A stretch of 64,000 nucleotides of DNA from Thermus sp. 2.9 (GTDB taxonomy: Bacteria > Deinococcota > Deinococci > Deinococcales > Thermaceae). The notes under the pieces were generated by a model. That model worked only from the letters and a program-made list of their open reading frames with translations, was not told the origin of the DNA and did not search any database. Below are positions 59,646 through 64,000 of the stretch, in pieces. Positions within the stretch are counted from its first letter, which is position 1, and the number at the start of each line of letters is the position of its first letter. The stretch is from positions 1 to 64,000 of the forward strand of contig NZ_JTJB01000031.1 of NCBI RefSeq assembly GCF_000794385.1, in the 5' to 3' direction. The translations under genes were made by a program, and so were the position numbers.

Positions 59646-60493
59646 GGAAGCTTTTGGCTCTGGTGGCCCTTTTGGGGTTGGGTTTGGCGCAGTCTTTGGT
59701 GGTGGAGGTTAAAGGCTCCCTGGAAGAGGTGGAGGCCAAGACCCTCTCCGCCCTGAAGTCCGTGGGCCTCGAGGCAGACCGGGTTCTAAACCTGGGGGAG
59801 CAGGTGCGGCAGGTGACGGGCCCGGGTTTCCCCGAGTACCGCCTGGTGGTGCTGAAGCCGGATAAGGGAAGCATCGAGGCGGTTTCCAAAAATCCCATGG
59901 CCGCCATCGTCCTACCTCCCACGGTCTTCATCACCGGCCAGGGGAACAGCTTCACGGTGGGCACTTTTGACGGGCGCCTCCTCTTCTCCATGCTACAGGT
60001 GTACGGGGGTGAGGTGGAGCGGTTGGTGTGGCGCCTCGAGGCGGCCCTGGGACGGCTTGGCATCGTGAAGCGCCTGCCCCCCGCCATGATGCCCGATCCC
60101 GCTAGCGGCATGATGCCTGCCCTCATGTACCGGGTGCCCTCCGCCAAGGTGGAGGATGTGGTGCTCATGGTGGAAACGGAGCTCACCTCCAACGGGCTTA
60201 ACCTTTTGCCCAACGTGAAGGTGGGCCCGGTGACCGTGATCATGCCCTGCAAGAGCGAATGGGCTCGGATCATGTTCCTCACCCAGCCTGCGGGAGGTTT
60301 CGCCGCTCCTTGCCGCTTCTTTGCCATGCAGATGGGTAATGACGTCCTGGTGGGTGCCATCGAGCCCATGCTCATGACCATCATGCCCGGTGTGATGGGC
60401 ACGCCGGCGGTGGCCATGCTCCAGGAGGCCCGCCGGGTCATGAGCCAGATCCTGGAAGCTACGGGCGGGACTCCTTACCGCCCTGGCCGATAA
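59642..60493 (+). CDS. Exported protein with two DUF302-like domains
   Basis: 283 residues: signal peptide, then two related domains, one around residues 20-120 (LVVEVKGSLEEVEAKTLSALKSVGLE) and one around 165-270. The second contains Met-rich stretches (MMPDPASGMM, MLMTIMPGVM) and MPCKSEWARIMFL. DUF302 proteins have no firm function but are frequent in sulfur-oxidation gene sets. Stable co-occurrence with the rhodanese gene suggests a shared sulfur-carrier role. Confidence 0.72.
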   Translation: MRKLLALVALLGLGLAQSLVVEVKGSLEEVEAKTLSALKSVGLEADRVLNLGEQVRQVTGPGFPEYRLVVLKPDKGSIEAVSKNPMAAIVLPPTVFITGQGNSFTVGTFDGRLLFSMLQVYGGEVERLVWRLEAALGRLGIVKRLPPAMMPDPASGMMPALMYRVPSAKVEDVVLMVETELTSNGLNLLPNVKVGPVTVIMPCKSEWARIMFLTQPAGGFAAPCRFFAMQMGNDVLVGAIEPMLMTIMPGVMGTPAVAMLQEARRVMSQILEATGGTPYRPGR

Positions 60494-60520
60494 GAGGCTG
60501 GCCAAGAAGAAGGAGGGAGT

Positions 60521-61810
60521 ATGAGCAAGGTCAGTCGGCGTCAGGTCCTCAAGACGGGGGCGGCTTTGGCCGCTGCCGGGGCGATCTCGAGCCCAGCCTT
60601 CGCCCAGGAGTTCTACAGCCGCCCGGCCACCCTTCTTCCCCGCACCCGCAAGCCGCGGGTGGTGGTGATCGGGGGCGGCTGGGGCGGGACCACGGTGGCG
60701 CGGAAGCTGGTGCGGTCCGGGGTGGACGCCGAGGTGGTCCTCATTGAGCAAAAGCCCATCTTCATGTCCTGCCCCATGTCCAACCTCTTCCTGGCGGGGG
60801 TCAAGCCCTTGGAGTGGCTCGTCTTTGATTACACCAACGTGGTGAAGGATGGGGTCATCTTCGTCCAGGAAAAGGTCTTGGACATCAACCGCGACCGCCG
60901 CCTGGTGCGCACCGCCGGGGGGTACGTGGCCTACGATTTCCTGGTCCTGGCTCCCGGCATTGACTACATGTACGAGGCCATCCCCGGCTACGCCGAGGTG
61001 AAGCACCTCCTCCCCGTGGGCTTCAAGCCCTTTGAGCACATCGCCCTGAGGCGGATGCTGGACCAGTTTGACGAGACGGGTGGGGAGCTCGTCATGTACA
61101 TCCCGAACCCCCCTTACCGCTGCCCCCCGGGCCCCTACGAGCGGGCGGCCATGCTGGCCTGGCGGCTCAAGACCAAGGGGGTGAAGGGCAAGGTCATCGT
61201 TCTGGACGCCAACCCGCAGCCCGTTTCCAAGGCCCCGGGCTTCCTCGCCGCCTACAACGACCTTTACAAGGACTATCTGGAGTACGTGCCCAACACCAAG
61301 ATCACCGGTCTGGATTACGGGAAGAAGCGGGTCCTCACCGAGCTTGGGGAGGTGGCCTTCACCCTGGCGGACATCATCCCCCCCATGAAGGCGGGGGAGC
61401 TGGTGCGCGTGGCGGGGCTTGGGGAGCGCTGGGCCAACGTGCGCATCCCCTACTTCCTCTCCGAAAAGGACGACCGGGTGTACCTGGTGGGGGACATTAC
61501 CGGCAACACCCCCTACCCCAAAAGCGGCATGGTGGCCTACGTCTCCGGCACCATCGTGGCCCGGCAGATCGCCGAGCGCCTTAAAGGCAAGCCCTTGGCG
61601 GAGATCCCCCCTGAGCTTCCCCAGAACATCTGCTACTCCTTCGTGGACTCGGAGGAGGCCATCTGGGTTTCCGCCAACTACTCCTGGGATGAGGCGGCCA
61701 AGCAGATCAAAGCGCAAAGCGCCGTGGACAACCAGCGCTCCAAGGCCAACGGCCAGGCGGCCATTGGCTGGGCCACCGGCATTTGGAACGACATGTTCGG
61801 CCCTGCCTAA
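60521..61810 (+). CDS. soxF: Flavocytochrome c sulfide dehydrogenase flavoprotein (SoxF/FccB)
   Basis: 429 residues with a Tat signal (SRRQVLKTGAALAAAGA). The FAD-binding site is RVVVIGGGWGGTTVARKLV. Redox Cys pair: FMSCPMSN and YRCPPGPYERAAM, then VYLVGDITGNTPYPKSG at the FAD loop. It oxidises sulfide or polysulfide and passes electrons to a c-type cytochrome, but no FccA partner is seen next to it. A terminator follows 10 bp downstream. Confidence 0.93.
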   Translation: MSKVSRRQVLKTGAALAAAGAISSPAFAQEFYSRPATLLPRTRKPRVVVIGGGWGGTTVARKLVRSGVDAEVVLIEQKPIFMSCPMSNLFLAGVKPLEWLVFDYTNVVKDGVIFVQEKVLDINRDRRLVRTAGGYVAYDFLVLAPGIDYMYEAIPGYAEVKHLLPVGFKPFEHIALRRMLDQFDETGGELVMYIPNPPYRCPPGPYERAAMLAWRLKTKGVKGKVIVLDANPQPVSKAPGFLAAYNDLYKDYLEYVPNTKITGLDYGKKRVLTELGEVAFTLADIIPPMKAGELVRVAGLGERWANVRIPYFLSEKDDRVYLVGDITGNTPYPKSGMVAYVSGTIVARQIAERLKGKPLAEIPPELPQNICYSFVDSEEAIWVSANYSWDEAAKQIKAQSAVDNQRSKANGQAAIGWATGIWNDMFGPA

Positions 61811-61820
61811 GGCGTTAGGC

Positions 61821-61847
61821 CCCGCCCCCTCAGGGGGGCGGGTTTTT
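61821..61847 (+). terminator. Rho-independent terminator after soxF
   Basis: CCCGCCCCC and GGGGGCGGG form a hairpin with TCA in the loop, followed by TTTTT. Confidence 0.88.
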
Positions 61848-61878
61848 CTTGCGCCCGTGGGATACGATAGGAGGGTAT

Positions 61879-63160
61879 ATGGACCGACGGAAGTTCTTCC
61901 GGCTTCTTGGAGCGGGAGGCCTCTTTAGCCTTCTTAGGGTCCGGGCTCAAGGGGCTCCCTGGAGCGAGGAAACCTTCGCCCCCACCAAGACCCTCGGGGC
62001 TCCCCTTTCCGAGTACGGGAACAGGAGCCCCTTTGAGGAGGAGGTGGTGCGCTACATCTCCCCCAACCTGCGCACCCGCCACTCGGGGGCGGACTTCGCT
62101 CCCCTGGAGCGGCTGGAGGGGGTCATCACCCCCAACGGCCTCCACTTTGAGCGCCACCACGCCGGGGTGCCCCAGGTGGACCCCAAGCACTACCGCCTGG
62201 TGATCCACGGGATGGTGGAAAGGCCGTTGGTCTTCACCCTGGAGGACCTCAAGCGCTTCCCCTCCGTGACCCGCACCTACTTCATTGAGTGCGCCGGAAA
62301 CGGGCAGAACGGCTACCGCAACCCCCCCGACCCCAACCTCACCGCCACCCGAAGCCGGGGCCTCGCCTCCAACGCCAGCTGGACGGGGGTGCCCCTGGCC
62401 CTCCTCCTCAAGGAGGCGGGGGTGAAGCCGGGGGCGAGGTGGCTCATCCCCGAGGGGATGGACGCCGCCATGTACACCCGCTCCCTTCCCCTGGAGAAGG
62501 CCATGGAGGACGTCTTGGTGGCCTATGCGCAAAACGGGGAGGCCCTCCGCCCCGAGCAGGGCTACCCCGTGCGCCTGGTGGTGCCGGGCTGGGAGGGGAG
62601 CATCCAGGTGAAGTGGCTAAGGCGCATCCTGGTCACCGACCTGCCCGCCATGGCCAAGGACGAGACCAGCGAGTACACGGACGTCATGGCGGACGGGAAG
62701 GTTTTGGCCTTCACCTGGGTCATGGAGCCCCAGTCCATCATCACCTACCCCTCGGGGGGGCAGGCCATCAAGCCCGGGTTTCACGAGATTCGGGGCCTGG
62801 CCTGAGCGGGTTCGGCCGGGTGACCAAAGTGGAGATCTCTTTTGACGAGGGGAAGACCTGCGGCAGCCCACCTTAGAGCCTCCTGTGGAGCGCTACGCCT
62901 TCGTCCGCTTCAAGATGCCCTGGCAGTGGCGGGGCGAGGAGGCGGTGCTGTGGAGCCGGGCCTGGGACGAGAAGGGAAACACCCAGCCCACCCGGGAGGA
63001 GTTCTTCAAGCGCTGGGGCAAGAACAACCGCTACCACTACAACGCCATCCAGGCTTGGCGCATCCTGCCCGACGGCCGGGTGGTGAACGGGGACCGGCCC
63101 TTGGGCGTTCAGGCCCTGGGCCCCGTGGGCGGGTGCGACGGGGAGGTGTTTGATGGCTAA
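61879..63160 (+). CDS. soxC: Sulfur dehydrogenase molybdoprotein SoxC, two frame breaks
   Basis: Molybdopterin subunit of SoxCD. Export signal RRKFFRLLGAGGLFSLL. The catalytic Cys is in FIECAGNGQNGYR near residue 138, and ASWTGVPLALLLKEAG and DETSEYTDVMADGK follow. The frame is lost twice: at CCTGAGC (62801-62807; restoring a G gives LAWSGFGRV) and at ACCTGCGG (about 62860; restoring a G gives TWRQPTLEPP). Both are GG read as G. Corrected length is about 427 residues. ATG 61879 follows GGAGG. The end overlaps soxD by eight bases. Confidence 0.9.
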
Positions 63161-63701
63161 GAAACTCTTCTTCGCCGTGGTCCTTTTGGGCTTGGCGGTG
63201 GGGGCGCGGTACGGCCTCGGCACCCCCATCAGCGAGGAACTCGCCGCCCAGTACGACCTTAGGCCCGTGGTCCTGCCCGACGGCCGGGGGCTTCCCCCGG
63301 GGGAGGGGAGGGTGGAGGAGGGGGAGCGGATCTACGCCGAGAAGTGCGCCTCCTGCCACGGGGCCCGGGGGGAAGGCTACCCCTTTAACCGCTTGGTGGC
63401 GGAGCCCTTCCCCATCACCCCGGACACGGAGCCCGTGGAGTACGCCATCGGCAACTACTGGCAATACGCCACCACCCTTTACGATTACATCCGCCGGGCC
63501 ATGCCCTTCGGTCAGGAAGGCACCCTCACCAATGAAGAGGTCTACCACTTGGTGGCCTTCCTCCTCTACATGAACGGCATCATAGAGGCGAATGAGCCCG
63601 TCAACCAAAAGACCCTGCCCCAGGTGCGCATGCCGGCCCGGGAGCTCTTGGACCTGGACCCGGAGACCAAGCGCCGCTTCCCTTGGCTCACCTTGCCCTA
63701 G
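63153..63701 (+). CDS. soxD: SoxD-type cytochrome c subunit
   Basis: 182 residues. N-terminal signal/anchor (KKLFFAVVLLGLAVGARYG), then a monohaem cytochrome with CASCH near residue 66 and a likely Met ligand in RRAMPFGQEGTLTN. It takes electrons from SoxC. ATG 63153 overlaps the soxC end. It differs from the diheme SoxD of Paracoccus in having one haem motif. Confidence 0.9.
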   Translation: MAKKLFFAVVLLGLAVGARYGLGTPISEELAAQYDLRPVVLPDGRGLPPGEGRVEEGERIYAEKCASCHGARGEGYPFNRLVAEPFPITPDTEPVEYAIGNYWQYATTLYDYIRRAMPFGQEGTLTNEEVYHLVAFLLYMNGIIEANEPVNQKTLPQVRMPARELLDLDPETKRRFPWLTLP

Positions 63702-63710
63702 GATGGGAGC

Positions 63711-64000
63711 ATGACGCTTTCCTTGGGCGCGGCCTTCTTGGCGGGGGTGCTCTCCTTCCTTTCCCCTTGCGTGCTCCCTTTGGTGCCCACCTACCTTTTC
63801 TACCTGGGGGGGGAAAGGGGGCGCCCCCTCTTTAACGCCCTCTTCTTCGTCTTGGGCTTCGGGGCGGTGTTTTTCCTCCTGGGGCTTCCTTTTACCCTCC
63901 TTGGGGGGCTTCTTTTTGAACACCGCCAGACCCTGGCCCGCGTGGGGGGGGTGGTCCTGGTCCTCTTCGGGCTTTACATGCTGGGCTTGAGGCCCAAGTG
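63711..64000 (+). CDS. ccdA: CcdA/DsbD-family thiol transporter (partial)
   Basis: Starts MTLSLGAAFLAGVLSFLSPCVLPLVPTYLFYL and continues through at least three membrane helices to the window edge. SPCVLPLVP carries the first redox Cys of the CcdA fold. It likely carries reductant from cytoplasmic thioredoxin to the exported thioredoxin-like protein of the cluster. The 3' end is outside the window. Confidence 0.9.
   Translation, partial: MTLSLGAAFLAGVLSFLSPCVLPLVPTYLFYLGGERGRPLFNALFFVLGFGAVFFLLGLPFTLLGGLLFEHRQTLARVGGVVLVLFGLYMLGLRPK

Noticed and set aside
59993-61717. 574-aa minus-strand ORF opposite DUF302 and soxF
   Set aside because: Shadow of two real genes, with His/Gly/Leu-rich composition and no start signals.
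1-64000. CRISPR array
   Set aside because: No set of regularly spaced short repeats was seen. The repeats present are IS termini, target duplications and hairpins.
1-64000. Prophage or integrative element
   Set aside because: No integrase, phage structural or plasmid genes were seen. The mobile DNA is limited to insertion sequences.

Overview
The window is bacterial chromosome from the genus Thermus. The evidence is very high G+C at codon third positions, gene products that match Thermus MutS, RNase HI, L13, CTP synthase and cytochrome c552 as I remember them, a pilA1-pilA2-pilA3-comZ competence block, and many leaderless starts in which a TAnnnT -10 box ends 6-8 nt before the start codon. 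RNase HI and MutS differ from the T. thermophilus sequences I recall at many positions, so another Thermus species is likely. I cannot name it.

Layout. 1-2920 is an insertion-sequence island. It holds the right part of an IS982-like element, then a second IS (686-2920) whose right terminus is itself interrupted by an IS4-like element (1600-2913). 2960-9536: mutS, mutL, rraA, purU and an HtrA-type protease. 9533-16521: a TAXI-TRAP uptake system with two binding proteins and a DUF1850 protein, a site-2 protease with CBS domains, and an MFS exporter. 16496-23502: wecB-wecA-upp, a small-molecule kinase-like gene, a radical SAM gene, two small metal/Fe-S proteins, a fused tilS-tadA gene and tRNA-Ser(CGA). 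23571-27317: prepilins and comZ. 27311-33107: small metabolic and hypothetical genes, a leucine-degradation-like pair (carboxylase beta subunit plus HMG-CoA lyase) and rnhA. 33120-34010: a complete IS982-like copy inserted between an MFS gene and rnhA. 34015-42601: the MFS gene, an orphan 571-aa protein, and an overlapping signalling operon (PP2C phosphatase, membrane Ser/Thr kinase with a C-terminal propeller, response regulator, histidine kinase, two small exported proteins). 42617-47401: addB-addA. 47427-53236: rpsI-rplM with a leader hairpin, pyrG, a DUF815 ATPase, tRNA-Lys(CTT), thiN, an ABC ATPase and cytochrome c552. 53483-64000: a Sox thiosulfate-oxidation cluster (thioredoxin-like, soxYZ, two soxXA pairs around soxB, rhodanese, DUF302, soxF, soxCD, ccdA).

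How it works together. The Sox proteins oxidise sulfur compounds carried on SoxY in the periplasm. The SoxXA cytochromes, SoxCD and the divergently transcribed cytochrome c552 are the likely electron route to the respiratory chain. AddAB, MutSL and RNase HI are DNA maintenance. PilA1-3 and ComZ belong to DNA uptake.

Quality warning. At least ten reading-frame breaks of one nucleotide occur, many in C or G runs, and one lies in the essential gene rplM. Most are probably sequence errors, so affected genes are annotated as whole CDSs with the break noted rather than as pseudogenes.
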